From contig MPNA01000014.1 of assembly GCA_002238785.1 (NCBI GenBank), forward strand, positions 16,008 through 80,007: 64,000 bases of DNA, in the 5' to 3' direction. Below the pieces are notes generated by a model, which did not search any database, had not been told where the DNA came from, and saw only the letters and a program-made list of their open reading frames with translations. How positions within the stretch are numbered: the stretch's first letter is position 1; each line of letters opens with the position of its first letter. The stretch is from a bacterium OM1 bin76 (GTDB lineage Bacteria > Actinomycetota > Acidimicrobiia > Spongiisociales > ZC4RG35). The translations under genes were made by a program, and so were the position numbers. Of this stretch, positions 18,742-27,815 are shown in pieces.

Positions 18742-20211
18742 ATGGAGAGATTTACCAAGATCGTGGCCACTTTGGGACCCGGGGTGGCGTCCTCACAGAA
18801 GATCAGGGAATTGGTGGCGGCTGGAATGAACGTGGCCAGACTGAACTTCTCCCACGGGGATCACGAGCTTCATCGCCAGTTTGTGGAATGGGTAAGACAG
18901 GCCAGCGAGGACGAAAACAAGACGGTGGCCGTCTTGCAGGACATCTCCGGGCACAAGCTACGGGTGGGCCAACTCCCAGAGGGACAGATGGCCCTGGAAC
19001 ACGGTGACCGGGTCAACCTGGTTCCCGGACGCCTACCCCCACAGGACCCGGGAACCATCCCAATCAACTATGCCCGTTTGCTGGATGACGTCAAAGATGG
19101 GGAACGGGTGGTGATGTCGGATGGGATGATCCGGATGACCGTGGTTGAACGGCATCGGGATCGCTTGGTCGCTGAAGTGACCTGGGGTGGGGAACTGTGG
19201 AGCGGCAAAGGAGTGGCTTTTCCGGAAACCACCCTGCATCTTCCTGCGGTTACCGACAAGGACCGCAGCGACCTGGAGTTCGGAATCGAATTGGGGGTGG
19301 ACTATGTGGCGGCATCCTTCGTGCGTACCGGGGCGGATGTCCGCACCGTCAAGGAACTGGCCGGCGACGCCCCGGTGATCGCCAAAGTGGAGTTGGCGAC
19401 CGCCTACCAGAACCTCGACAGCATATTGGCCGAGGCGGCGGGAATAATGGTGGCCCGGGGTGATCTGGGTGTGCAACTTCCATTGGCTCGGCTCCCCATA
19501 GTTCAAGCTGACATCTTGCGACGCACCAATCGGGCTGGTTTGATCTCCATCACCGCCACCGAGATGCTGGAGTCGATGACCCGCTCTCCGAGGCCCACCA
19601 GGGCGGAGGTGACCGATGTGGCCACCGCGGTGGCCGCCGGGACCGATGCGGTGATGCTGTCGGCCGAAACCGCGGTGGGAGCCTATCCGATCCGGGCTAC
19701 GGAGGTGATGTCAGAAATCTGTGTGGAGATAGAAAAGGAACTGCTGAAAGCGGAAGGCGATCCGGCTGTCCCGTACATCACCGCCGGTGGGGGCGCCGCC
19801 TCGGCGGTAGCCCGCTCGGCAATTGACGCCGCCCATAATCTGGGAGTGGATACGCTGGTGGCCTTCACCGAGTCAGGTTCTACGGCTCGGTTGCTGTCCA
19901 AGTATCGTCCCAGGGCCCGCATCATTGCCCTCACTCCGGTGGTGGGCGCCCTGCGGCAGGCGGCACTGTTCTGGGGTGTCACTCCGTTCCCCTTCGTCCG
20001 CAGGGACCACACCGACCTGATGTTCGCGGCGGCCGAGAAGTTGCTGGAGCGGAAGGGCTTCTGCCAGAGGGATGAGTTGGTGGTGATGGTGGCGGGCACC
20101 CCACCCAACCGGGAGGCATCCACGAATCTGATCAAGGTCCAATCCATAGGGGAGCGCTACAGCAACTCCTTTCGAAGGGAGCGTAAGGCAGCCGCAAGAC
20201 TGAGGAGGTGA
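18742..20211 (+). CDS. pyk: Pyruvate kinase
   Basis: About 489 residues catalysing phosphoenolpyruvate plus ADP to pyruvate plus ATP. The start at MERFTKIVATLGPG is chosen because the family begins there; the open frame extends upstream into tupA. NVARLNFSHGDH, MVARGDLGVQLPL and the signature TATEMLESMTRSPRPTRAEV are present, followed by the C-terminal allosteric domain. No fusion or truncation is apparent. Confidence 0.95.
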   Translation: MERFTKIVATLGPGVASSQKIRELVAAGMNVARLNFSHGDHELHRQFVEWVRQASEDENKTVAVLQDISGHKLRVGQLPEGQMALEHGDRVNLVPGRLPPQDPGTIPINYARLLDDVKDGERVVMSDGMIRMTVVERHRDRLVAEVTWGGELWSGKGVAFPETTLHLPAVTDKDRSDLEFGIELGVDYVAASFVRTGADVRTVKELAGDAPVIAKVELATAYQNLDSILAEAAGIMVARGDLGVQLPLARLPIVQADILRRTNRAGLISITATEMLESMTRSPRPTRAEVTDVATAVAAGTDAVMLSAETAVGAYPIRATEVMSEICVEIEKELLKAEGDPAVPYITAGGGAASAVARSAIDAAHNLGVDTLVAFTESGSTARLLSKYRPRARIIALTPVVGALRQAALFWGVTPFPFVRRDHTDLMFAAAEKLLERKGFCQRDELVVMVAGTPPNREASTNLIKVQSIGERYSNSFRRERKAAARLRR

Positions 20212-20214
20212 AAG

Positions 20215-20231
20215 GCCCGCCTGTCGCGGGC
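20215..20231 (+). terminator. Hairpin after pyk
   Basis: GCCCGC (20215-20220) and GCGGGC (20226-20231) form a 6-bp GC stem with a 5-base loop four bases after the pyk stop codon. No T-run follows, so factor-independent termination is uncertain. Confidence 0.35.
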
Positions 20232-20300
20232 ACTCGACGGGCAGCTTGAGGTGGGGACTTCGGCTCGGCGGGGTCTTCCGGCACAGGGACCCCAGTTAGA

Positions 20301-20630
20301 ATGCTGGGCGGCAAGGAAAGGGAAGTCTTGGGACAGCAGATAGAGGTTCTCTCTACCTATACGGTGGGCGATGTGCTGTTGGTCGACACCAATCGAACCC
20401 TGGGGGGACAGGATGGAGAGGGTTACGAGGACCGAGACGCCGCCCGCTCCGGGTTGACCTTTCCAGCCCAACTCTCAGCCCGCCTCATGGATCTCGACCC
20501 CCGGATCAACCGGGTATTCACCCTGTCCAACACTTTGACCGTGCGCAGAGAAGGGGGGTGGCCCCCAGGTGAGGTGGAGCGGCTCTCCACATCTGTTTCG
20601 GAGTTCTTTCTTTTCTACACCGGGCAATAG
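20301..20630 (+). CDS. Hypothetical protein, 109 aa
   Basis: An ORF between pyk and the YdeI-like gene, starting at ATG and ending TGQ. It is soluble, without signal or membrane segment, and belongs to no family I recognise. Balanced composition and position in an otherwise empty plus-strand interval favour a real gene. No clear Shine-Dalgarno is seen before the ATG. Confidence 0.45.
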   Translation: MLGGKEREVLGQQIEVLSTYTVGDVLLVDTNRTLGGQDGEGYEDRDAARSGLTFPAQLSARLMDLDPRINRVFTLSNTLTVRREGGWPPGEVERLSTSVSEFFLFYTGQ

Positions 20631-20639
20631 CCGGCCCCC

Positions 20640-21223
20640 ATGGGCTCCCGAGCGGCGTCGCCCCATCACAACCAGCAGGAGTACTTTCCCGACCGGGTCG
20701 CCTGGCGTAACTGGCTTGAGAAAAATCATGCCGGCAGCGGGGGATTTGGGTGGTGTTTTTGAAGAAGAGCGTCGGCAAGCGGAGCTTGGAATATGAGGAA
20801 GCGGTGGAGGAGGCGCTTTGCTTCGGGTGGGTTGACAGCCGCAAGAAGAGCCTGGACGGCCAGCGCTACAGACTGATGTTCACACCTCGGAATCCCAAGA
20901 GTCCGTGGTCCCGTCCCAACAAGGAGCGGGTCAAGCGATTGGTGGAGAGGTCGTTGATGACCGAAGCGGGGATGGCCAAGATCGAACAGGCCAAACGCAA
21001 CGGCGCCTGGACCGTCTATGACCCCATCGAAGACCTGGTGATGCCCGACGACCTGAAGGCTGCATTGGCGGAGGTGTCGGCTCTTGGGAACTTTGAGTCT
21101 CTGACCGTTTCCGCAAAGAAGAGCATCCTGTGGTGGATTGCCAGCGCCCTTCGTCCCGAGACCCGCTCTCGGCGGATTGCCAAAGCTGCGGGTGCGGCCG
21201 TTCAGAACCGAAGTCCTCTGTAG
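20640..21223 (+). pseudogene. YdeI/OmpD-associated family gene with a one-base frameshift
   Basis: Two adjacent frames together give a full YdeI-like protein of about 194 residues. The first frame reads YFPDRVAWRNWLEKNHAG, the second GIWVVFLKKSVGKRSLEY and then AVEEALCFGWVDSRKKS and FTPRNPKSPWSRPNKERV, the family core. The switch is at a G5 tract (20739-20743), where a missing G would restore one frame. Without it the upstream frame stops at TGA 20759-20761 and the downstream frame has a stop at 20717-20719. It is either a recent inactivation or a homopolymer sequencing error. Family members are cytoplasmic and poorly understood. Confidence 0.8.
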
Positions 21224-21364
21224 AGAAGAATCGGACGTCCGCAGTCATCGGCGGTGGGTGACTCAAGGGTCCCAGGGGCAAAGGGGAGATGGCGATGTCC
21301 GCTGCCCCCCTCCTATCCGGTCTGCGCAGGCGTTGCTTCGTCGATGTTGAAAACCGGCAGGGGA

Positions 21365-23527
21365 CTACTGGCCGGAGTCGTCAGAGCCGGTGTCTTCTTC
21401 CGGGTCCGGGGTCGGCTGCTCCTCGCCTCCCGTGGGGGCTTGTTCCCCGTCGTCTTCTCCGATCGGAGCTTGCTCTCCCTCGTCTTCGCCAATCGGCGCC
21501 TGTTGGCCTTCTTCTTCGATGGGTGCTTGTTCGGTTTCCTCGGGTACCAGGTCGGGGAATTGCTCAAACAGCCCTTCGGGGAGGGAGGTGGGTTCTTCGT
21601 CCTCGGGACCAGGGCACACGACGGGTTCCTCGCTCGCCGATGATTCTTGTTGCCCTGCCTCTGGGTCCTCCGCCGGCGCCACCGCACCGGACTCCGTTAG
21701 GAGGGACATCACACAGGGGTGAACTTCGATGATCTCCTGGCGCGGAATGTAGCGAACGTTGCGGATGTGCTCGGTGATCTCCTCTCCATGCTGAATGGTC
21801 CGAGTGACCCTGACCGTCCAGCCTTCCTCAGCCGTTTGAAGCTGGTCCACCTCATCGAGGGCCAACTCCGGATTGGGCCGGTACAGAGTCTCCGGCGGCT
21901 CCAGTTGGTTGGACCTGCCCGACACCCTGGCGGACACCAATCGGGCGTTGGGGCCGCCTTCGGAGACCACCTCCAAGCGACCCCTTCCGTCCCTCCAGCT
22001 TCCGACGATGGACCGTCCACCGTTGTCACTGAAGAACTTCACGGTGATGGAGGTGCTGGTGTACTCGGTCCGGATCAAGACGTGATTTGAGGAGTCGTTG
22101 AGGAAGACCAGATCCACCTCGGGCCAGTTGATGGTGGCCTCTATGCCCTCGGGGTACCGGGGGAAGTAGAAGCTGTGGGTCTTGTGGGTTATGTCTTTGT
22201 ACCCGCCCCAGAACACCGCGTTGTAGAAAGTAGTGGCGAATTGGCTGACGCCTCCTCCGATGGTGTCCACCAACTCTCCCCTTACCAGGGTGCCGGCCTC
22301 CACGAATCCGTCCGCCACAGTTCGCCTGCCGACATGGCTATTGAGGCTGAACTCCTCACCCGGAGGCACCAAGGCGTCATTGACCTTGTCGGCGAAGAGT
22401 TGGATGTTGGTCACCCGGGCGGCGCAGCAAGGGTGGTAGGTGGTGTAGGAAGACACCAGGTGGCGGATCCCCAAGTCCTCTATGTCCTCCGTAGTCACCT
22501 GGGGCTGAACGCCTTCCACAAATGGCAGGGTTCCGTCCCGGACCTCACCTGCAGCCAGTTGTTCCAGCATGTCCCCGATGGCCGCAACGTCAAGCACGGT
22601 TCCCACTCGGGACGGATGGATGATGACCTGGTCGTTTTCATCGATCTCGTAGTAGGCGTCAACCGGGGGGTCACCGACTTGGTCGCTTATCTCGGCTAAC
22701 TTGCGAGTCACGAGCCTGCGGTCGACGTTCAAAGTGACCGGGGGTGTTGCAGAGGCGTCGAATTGGAGGAGGGTGGCGTCGGCGATCTCTTGGGAGGTAA
22801 AGGTCAGATCGGCTTCTCCGGCCGGGTCGTGGATCACCACCGGCGCCGAGATCCAGGTGTGTGCCATGGCCAGGGCATCAGCTATCTGGCCGATCTCGGT
22901 CCGGGGCGCCACGAACACCGTGTTCAATTGCACAGTTCCTCCCCCACCCAGGGCTGCTCCCGCAATCCGTTCCGACCCGTTCGAACTGTCCAGGAGCCAG
23001 CCGGGGGAGGGATAGGTGGCGACGGGCTGCCCATTGATGAACTCCACATTCCCCTCAATGGGAGCGATGCCAAACTGCCGATCCAATTGGGCGAGGAGAT
23101 TCTCCACTGTGGTCTGGTCTATGGAGGATTGGGGTTGGAACTCCACGGGTACCGGGTCGTCGAAGAATCCTCTCAACCAACGGCGCCATCGAGTGACAAA
23201 GCCTCCGTCTCTTTCCTGCCACAGAGCCAGGTCAAGTAACTCCTGCTTGTTGATCCGGTACCCGAACTCCGCGGCTGTGACAGTCATTGATTGTTCATTG
23301 ACGAAGATCTGGATCGTTGCCTCCGCCTGCTGGGACTCCAATTCGGTCAGGAATTCCTCGGCTGCGGTCCTGTCCCAACCGGTCAGGTCCTGTTCGGCAA
23401 CAGTGACTGAACCGATGATGGTCTGGCTGTTGGCTCTGCTCCAGAGCACAAAAGCGATCACGGAGACAATGATCAGCGCGGCCAGGCCAGCAACGGCTAT
23501 CAGCAGGGAACGGGCCGCTCGAGACAT
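21365..23527 (-). CDS. VanW family protein with YoaR-like repeats
   Basis: A 720-residue envelope protein. An N-terminal membrane anchor (about residues 7-28) is followed by peptidoglycan-binding/YoaR-like repeats. Then comes the VanW domain with GEEFSLNSHVGRRTVADGF and GGGVSQFATTFYNAVFWGGY. The last 90 residues are acidic and Gln/Glu-rich, with a repeated EQAPIGED unit. VanW is named from vancomycin-resistance clusters but its biochemical role is unclear. The 3' end faces the YdeI pseudogene. Confidence 0.88.
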   Translation of the reverse strand: MSRAARSLLIAVAGLAALIIVSVIAFVLWSRANSQTIIGSVTVAEQDLTGWDRTAAEEFLTELESQQAEATIQIFVNEQSMTVTAAEFGYRINKQELLDLALWQERDGGFVTRWRRWLRGFFDDPVPVEFQPQSSIDQTTVENLLAQLDRQFGIAPIEGNVEFINGQPVATYPSPGWLLDSSNGSERIAGAALGGGGTVQLNTVFVAPRTEIGQIADALAMAHTWISAPVVIHDPAGEADLTFTSQEIADATLLQFDASATPPVTLNVDRRLVTRKLAEISDQVGDPPVDAYYEIDENDQVIIHPSRVGTVLDVAAIGDMLEQLAAGEVRDGTLPFVEGVQPQVTTEDIEDLGIRHLVSSYTTYHPCCAARVTNIQLFADKVNDALVPPGEEFSLNSHVGRRTVADGFVEAGTLVRGELVDTIGGGVSQFATTFYNAVFWGGYKDITHKTHSFYFPRYPEGIEATINWPEVDLVFLNDSSNHVLIRTEYTSTSITVKFFSDNGGRSIVGSWRDGRGRLEVVSEGGPNARLVSARVSGRSNQLEPPETLYRPNPELALDEVDQLQTAEEGWTVRVTRTIQHGEEITEHIRNVRYIPRQEIIEVHPCVMSLLTESGAVAPAEDPEAGQQESSASEEPVVCPGPEDEEPTSLPEGLFEQFPDLVPEETEQAPIEEEGQQAPIGEDEGEQAPIGEDDGEQAPTGGEEQPTPDPEEDTGSDDSGQ

Positions 23528-23627
23528 GGCAAACAGAGGAGTGATGGTATAACCCGGTTAAAGTGTAGGGAGCGCACGTTCGTTCCAACTGCGCCAATTA
23601 CCCGACCCGGAAGGGGAATCGAGAATT

Positions 23628-24170
23628 ATGTGGGAATCCGTCACGGAGTGGCAATTCATCGAAGAAACCCTGGGAACGGTCGTCACGGTGTTGGGTGTTT
23701 GGATCCTTTACGGTTTCGTGAGACGGATGGGCAGGCGTCTTGTCCAGGAGATGACCGAGCGGGGAGAGGACGGTGGCGCCCGAGCGGCATCACTGTGGTC
23801 ATTGGTACGGAGAGTCATCCTGATTGCCTTCCTGGCGACCGGGGGACTGATGGTCATCGCCGTGTGGGGTTTGCCACTGGCGCCTTTCCTGGCGGTTGGT
23901 TCGGCTGCCGGTGTGGCTATCGGTCTGGGGGCCAGAGGTTTGGTTCAGGATGTGATAGCGGGGTTTTTCATCCTGGCCGAAGACCAATACCGGATCGGGG
24001 ACAAGATCAAAAGCGGTGCCGCCACCGGCCAGGTGGTTGATATCCGTCCCCGGGTGACCATCCTCCGTGACGAGGAAGGCAACACCTACTACGTGCCCAA
24101 CGGATCTTTGGGGGGGTCGGTCTCCATTGTCTTTCCGTCGGAGTCACCGGAGGATGGGGAGGGCTCGTAG
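23628..24170 (+). CDS. Small MscS-family mechanosensitive channel
   Basis: A 180-residue protein with three hydrophobic helices and the MscS beta domain. The pore helix/beta entry GSAAGVAIGLGARGLVQDVIAG and the DQYRIGDKIK and YYVPNG motifs are typical. It lacks the long C-terminal vestibule domain. The last 82 bases overlap the 3' end of the convergent MFS gene. Confidence 0.88.
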   Translation: MWESVTEWQFIEETLGTVVTVLGVWILYGFVRRMGRRLVQEMTERGEDGGARAASLWSLVRRVILIAFLATGGLMVIAVWGLPLAPFLAVGSAAGVAIGLGARGLVQDVIAGFFILAEDQYRIGDKIKSGAATGQVVDIRPRVTILRDEEGNTYYVPNGSLGGSVSIVFPSESPEDGEGS

Positions 24171-25402
24171 GACACCCCGGGATTGACGCCCCGGAGGATG
24201 TGAAGAGCTATCCCTGCGACAACCATCAAGCTGATCATCGCGGCGTGGCGGCTCCAACCCAGCACATCGACTATCAGTCCCCAGAGCAACGGTCCCAGCA
24301 CTGCGGCGAACCTCCCCACCGTGGCATACAGTCCATAGAATTCGCCGAGCCGTTGCGGCGGTGCCAATCCGGTCATCAGCACCCGGTCGGTGGCCCAAAG
24401 CCCGCCCAGGGCGACCCCTCCCGACAGTCCCGCAATCCAGATCAGGACGGTCAGCCCTGAAATGCCGGCGGTCACCCCCAAGGCGATGGTGACTATCCAC
24501 AGCTTCAGGATCATGCGCACCGCCGGACCCGGTCCCAGGCGACTTGCCAGCCAGCCTCCGAAGAAGCCTCCGGCCATGGAGGCCGCGATGGCGGCGCCCA
24601 ACAGCACGGTGACTTGCGAAGTCGACAGTCCTGCCTCCTCAGTGGCATAGATCGCCAGGAACCCACCAATCAGGGTGTTGACGGTTTCTGTGTAGCAGAA
24701 CCTTCCCACCAGAAAACGCGTTAGAAGGGGATAGTCCCTGGTGGCCTTCCAGGATCTGTAGAGATCGGAGACGATTCTCCATAGTTGTGGGGGACTACCC
24801 GTCGGCAGCGCCCGGGGAGCGGGGCGTATTAGAAAGAATGCGGGAAGGGAGAACACTGCGAAACCGACCGCCAGCGAGCGGAACACCGTGGCGTAACTCC
24901 CTCCCATCCCCAGGACCACAGAACCGATGCCCAATCCTATGAAGGACCCCACGTACCCGATCGCCACGCCCAGTCCGGACACCCGACTGCGGGTTCGGGG
25001 AGTGCTGACATCCAGCAGCAGAGCGTCGTATACGGCCGATCCGACATGAAAACCGACCAGGGAGATCCCGAAGATGACCAGGGTGAGGAGGGTCGGCCCG
25101 ATCGCCAGGAGGCAGGTACCCAACACTGCCACCCCGGTGGTGACAGCCAAGACGCTGATCCGGTTTCCCTGATGGTCGGTACGGGCGCCTACCCAGGGCG
25201 CCAAGAAAGCAACTGCCAGGCCGGCGCCCGCAGTTGCCAGGGACAAAGCCGAGTCGCGGAGGCCCTCCTCCAAGATCCACTGGGGAAGGTACAGCCCTAT
25301 GACCCCGAGCGAGAAGATGGTGTTGGCCAAGTCGTAGCCCACCCAGGCCCAGACCGACGAACGAGGCGGCTGCCAGTCGGGTGAGGGAGTGGACCCGGTC
25401 AC
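24089..25402 (-). CDS. MFS transporter, UMF1/Atg22-like
   Basis: A 437-residue polytopic protein of the UMF1 (Vacuole effluxer Atg22-like) group, about 12 transmembrane helices. The opening WVGYDLANTIFSLGVIGLYLPQW is the family signature, followed by VGARTDHQGNRI in the first cytoplasmic loop. UMF1 proteins are thought to export amino acids or small solutes. The C-terminus is encoded in DNA shared with the opposing MscS gene. Confidence 0.85.
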   Translation of the reverse strand: MTGSTPSPDWQPPRSSVWAWVGYDLANTIFSLGVIGLYLPQWILEEGLRDSALSLATAGAGLAVAFLAPWVGARTDHQGNRISVLAVTTGVAVLGTCLLAIGPTLLTLVIFGISLVGFHVGSAVYDALLLDVSTPRTRSRVSGLGVAIGYVGSFIGLGIGSVVLGMGGSYATVFRSLAVGFAVFSLPAFFLIRPAPRALPTGSPPQLWRIVSDLYRSWKATRDYPLLTRFLVGRFCYTETVNTLIGGFLAIYATEEAGLSTSQVTVLLGAAIAASMAGGFFGGWLASRLGPGPAVRMILKLWIVTIALGVTAGISGLTVLIWIAGLSGGVALGGLWATDRVLMTGLAPPQRLGEFYGLYATVGRFAAVLGPLLWGLIVDVLGWSRHAAMISLMVVAGIALHILRGVNPGVSYEPSPSSGDSDGKTMETDPPKDPLGT

Positions 25403-25425
25403 CGTTTAGGTGTCGGTCACCGGGC

Positions 25426-26505
25426 TCAAAAGCTGATTGCCACCGAGATCAACTCTTCGTGACCCAACTTCCCCGAAGTAGCCGCCAAGGCCAGATGCGA
25501 CTCATCCAAGGGGAAGTGATGGCTGATCAGGGAATCGAGCCGGGGGTCGATAGCCAACTGCCGGACTCCCCATTCGAACCCTTCCCGGGACGGGCCGAGA
25601 ACTCCCATCACCTGCAATTGCTTGGTGACGATGACGTCAGAGTACAGCGAGTAGATGGGCCTGCCTCCCTTGGTGGAAGCCAGTATCACCCGGCCACCCG
25701 GCCGTACGATCTCAAGGGCCGTGTAGATGGCTTCGGGATCGTTGGAGGTCACGTCCACTACCACATCAGGACGGGAGCCGAGGCTGTTGGCCACGGCAGT
25801 CTGCAGGTCCTGATCGGTGACGTTGACGGTGAGGTCAGCGCCCAGTTTGCGGGCCATTTCCAGGCGGTCGGAGTCCACATCCAATCCGCTGATACCCACC
25901 CACCCGGCGCTGGCGCTCCTGGCAGCCAGCAGACAGGCCAAACCTCGCGGGCCCGGTCCCAGGATCAATACGTTCTCTCCCGGATGAAGCCGCGGGTTCT
26001 GGACTGCCCACGTCCAACCGTCGGCCAGGGCATGAGCGATTGTGGCGGTCACGGCCGGGATGTCGTCGCTGATCTGATGCAGGCGGGCATTGGGGTCGAT
26101 GTACAGGGTTTCGGCCATCCCGCCCCATAGCCCGGGGTGCTCGGTGGACGGGATCAGGCCATATGCATTAACCGGATGCCGATGCAGGCAGAAGGAAAGC
26201 CCCGCCAAACAGGAAGAGCACAGGCGGCAGCGGATTACCGGCTCCACCAGGACCCGGGATCCGACCGGATAGGGCAGATCTCCGTTGAGAGGGTCGGCGA
26301 TCCTTCCTACAACCTGCCGCCCCAGGATGACGGGATAGGTCAGTTGGGAGAACTCGCCGGCCCAGGCCTGGGCGTCGATACCGGAGAGGCTGGTTGCCTC
26401 CACCGCCAACCAAGCTCCCTCTTGAATGGAACGCCGCGGAAGGGTACGAGATTGCAGGGTGTGCGGTTCGACCAGTATTTGGGCTTTGACGCCGATTCCG
26501 CTCAT
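25426..26505 (-). CDS. Zinc-type alcohol dehydrogenase (MDR family)
   Basis: About 359 residues from the ATG at 26503-26505, preferred to an upstream start because MDR proteins begin close to KAQILVEPHTLQ. The catalytic-zinc region is atypical: SLSGIDAQAW replaces the usual Cys-His pattern. The structural-zinc loop CRLCSSCLAGLSFC keeps four Cys. The Rossmann motif LILGPGPRGLACLLA and the VDVTSNDPEAIYTAL segment are present. The changed zinc site could mean altered or lost catalytic metal. Confidence 0.82.
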   Translation of the reverse strand: MSGIGVKAQILVEPHTLQSRTLPRRSIQEGAWLAVEATSLSGIDAQAWAGEFSQLTYPVILGRQVVGRIADPLNGDLPYPVGSRVLVEPVIRCRLCSSCLAGLSFCLHRHPVNAYGLIPSTEHPGLWGGMAETLYIDPNARLHQISDDIPAVTATIAHALADGWTWAVQNPRLHPGENVLILGPGPRGLACLLAARSASAGWVGISGLDVDSDRLEMARKLGADLTVNVTDQDLQTAVANSLGSRPDVVVDVTSNDPEAIYTALEIVRPGGRVILASTKGGRPIYSLYSDVIVTKQLQVMGVLGPSREGFEWGVRQLAIDPRLDSLISHHFPLDESHLALAATSGKLGHEELISVAISF

Positions 26506-26626
26506 GACCGTCCCTGTGATACTGAGGCTAGAGCGTACATTTGTGGTGTTGTCCGCTAAAATCCCCGCACTCGACAAGGCCTGCGAAGTTCGGCTCAAAC
26601 AGAGGGAGGGAGGAGGACCCTACCTG

Positions 26627-27805
26627 TTATAGGAAGTTCGCCAGGCGCTGCATCCCCTTGGCCAGGTCGTCGTCCGACAGGGCGTAGGAAAAACGCACGA
26701 AGCCCGGCGCCCCGAAGGCCTCTCCCGGAACCACCGCAACTTGGATCTCCTCCAAGAGGAGGTCGGCGAATTCGAGGGTGTTATTGATAGTCCTACCTCG
26801 CAGGCTGCGACCCAAGAGGCCGGAGCAACTGGGGAAAGCGTAGAAGGCTCCCTGGGGAACGAGGCACTCCACGCCGTCGATTGCCGACAGGGCTTCGTAC
26901 ATGGCGCGACGCCGCCGATCGAAAGCGGCCTTGAAGTCGGCAACCGGCTGTTGCGGCCCTGTTAGGGCAGCCAAGGCAGCCCTTTGGGCAACATTGCAGA
27001 CGTTGGACGTGGAGTGGGACTGCAGTCCCGTGGCAGCCTTGATGGCATCGGGGGGACCGACCATCCATCCCACACGCCAGCCCGGCATTGCGTAGGCCTT
27101 GGCGACTCCGTTGACAATCACCCAGCGGTCTTCCATGAAGGAGGCGATGGAAGAGAACTCGGCATCGTCATAGACGAAGTGCTCATAGATCTCGTCCGCA
27201 ATCACCCAGATTCCCCGTTCGGCCGCCCACTCGGCCAATTCTTGAACCTTGGTCCGGCTGTGGACGGCGCCGGTGGGATTGGAGGGGGAGACAAAGATCA
27301 GGGCCTTGGTGCGGTCGGTGACGGCCCGCTCCAATTGGTCGATGGTTATCTGGAAACCGGTGCCCTGGTCAGCCAGCACCGGGACAGCCACACCGCCGGC
27401 CAGATGGATGGTCCACGGATAAGAGACCCAGTACGGAGCGGGGACAATTACTTCGTCTCCCGGGTCGAGCAGGGCCGCGCATGCTGCAAAGACTGCGTAC
27501 TTTCCGCCATTGGTGACCAGCACCTGGGAGGGGGAGACATCAACTTTGGAGTTGGCTGACGTAGCGGCAGCCACCGCCTCCCTCAGGTCCTGATGTCCGG
27601 CCGTGGCGCTGTAGCGATGGTTTTGCACGTCCCGGCAGGCGGCGGCGGCCGCCTCCACCACGTGTTGCGGGGTAGGAAAGTCAGGTTCGCCGGGCCCGAA
27701 ACTGACTACGTCTGCTCCCGCCGCCGCCAACTGTTTTGCTTTGGCGGAGACTGCCATAGTCGCCGAAGGCGCGATGCTGCCAATCCGATTTGAGATGCGA
27801 TTCAT
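26627..27805 (-). CDS. Pyridoxal-phosphate aminotransferase, aspartate aminotransferase class I
   Basis: A 392-residue fold-type I aminotransferase of the AspB/AAT-I gamma group. VSFGPGEPDFPTP, FVSPSNPTGAVHS and VNGVAKAYAMPGWRVGW (PLP-binding Lys) are present. The C-terminal Arg segment GFVRFSYALSDDDL binds the substrate carboxylate. It most likely interconverts aspartate and oxaloacetate. Its stop and the FAD oxidoreductase gene lie on the same strand 10 bases apart. Confidence 0.92.
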   Translation of the reverse strand: MNRISNRIGSIAPSATMAVSAKAKQLAAAGADVVSFGPGEPDFPTPQHVVEAAAAACRDVQNHRYSATAGHQDLREAVAAATSANSKVDVSPSQVLVTNGGKYAVFAACAALLDPGDEVIVPAPYWVSYPWTIHLAGGVAVPVLADQGTGFQITIDQLERAVTDRTKALIFVSPSNPTGAVHSRTKVQELAEWAAERGIWVIADEIYEHFVYDDAEFSSIASFMEDRWVIVNGVAKAYAMPGWRVGWMVGPPDAIKAATGLQSHSTSNVCNVAQRAALAALTGPQQPVADFKAAFDRRRRAMYEALSAIDGVECLVPQGAFYAFPSCSGLLGRSLRGRTINNTLEFADLLLEEIQVAVVPGEAFGAPGFVRFSYALSDDDLAKGMQRLANFL

Positions 27806-27815
27806 AGCGGGGAGG

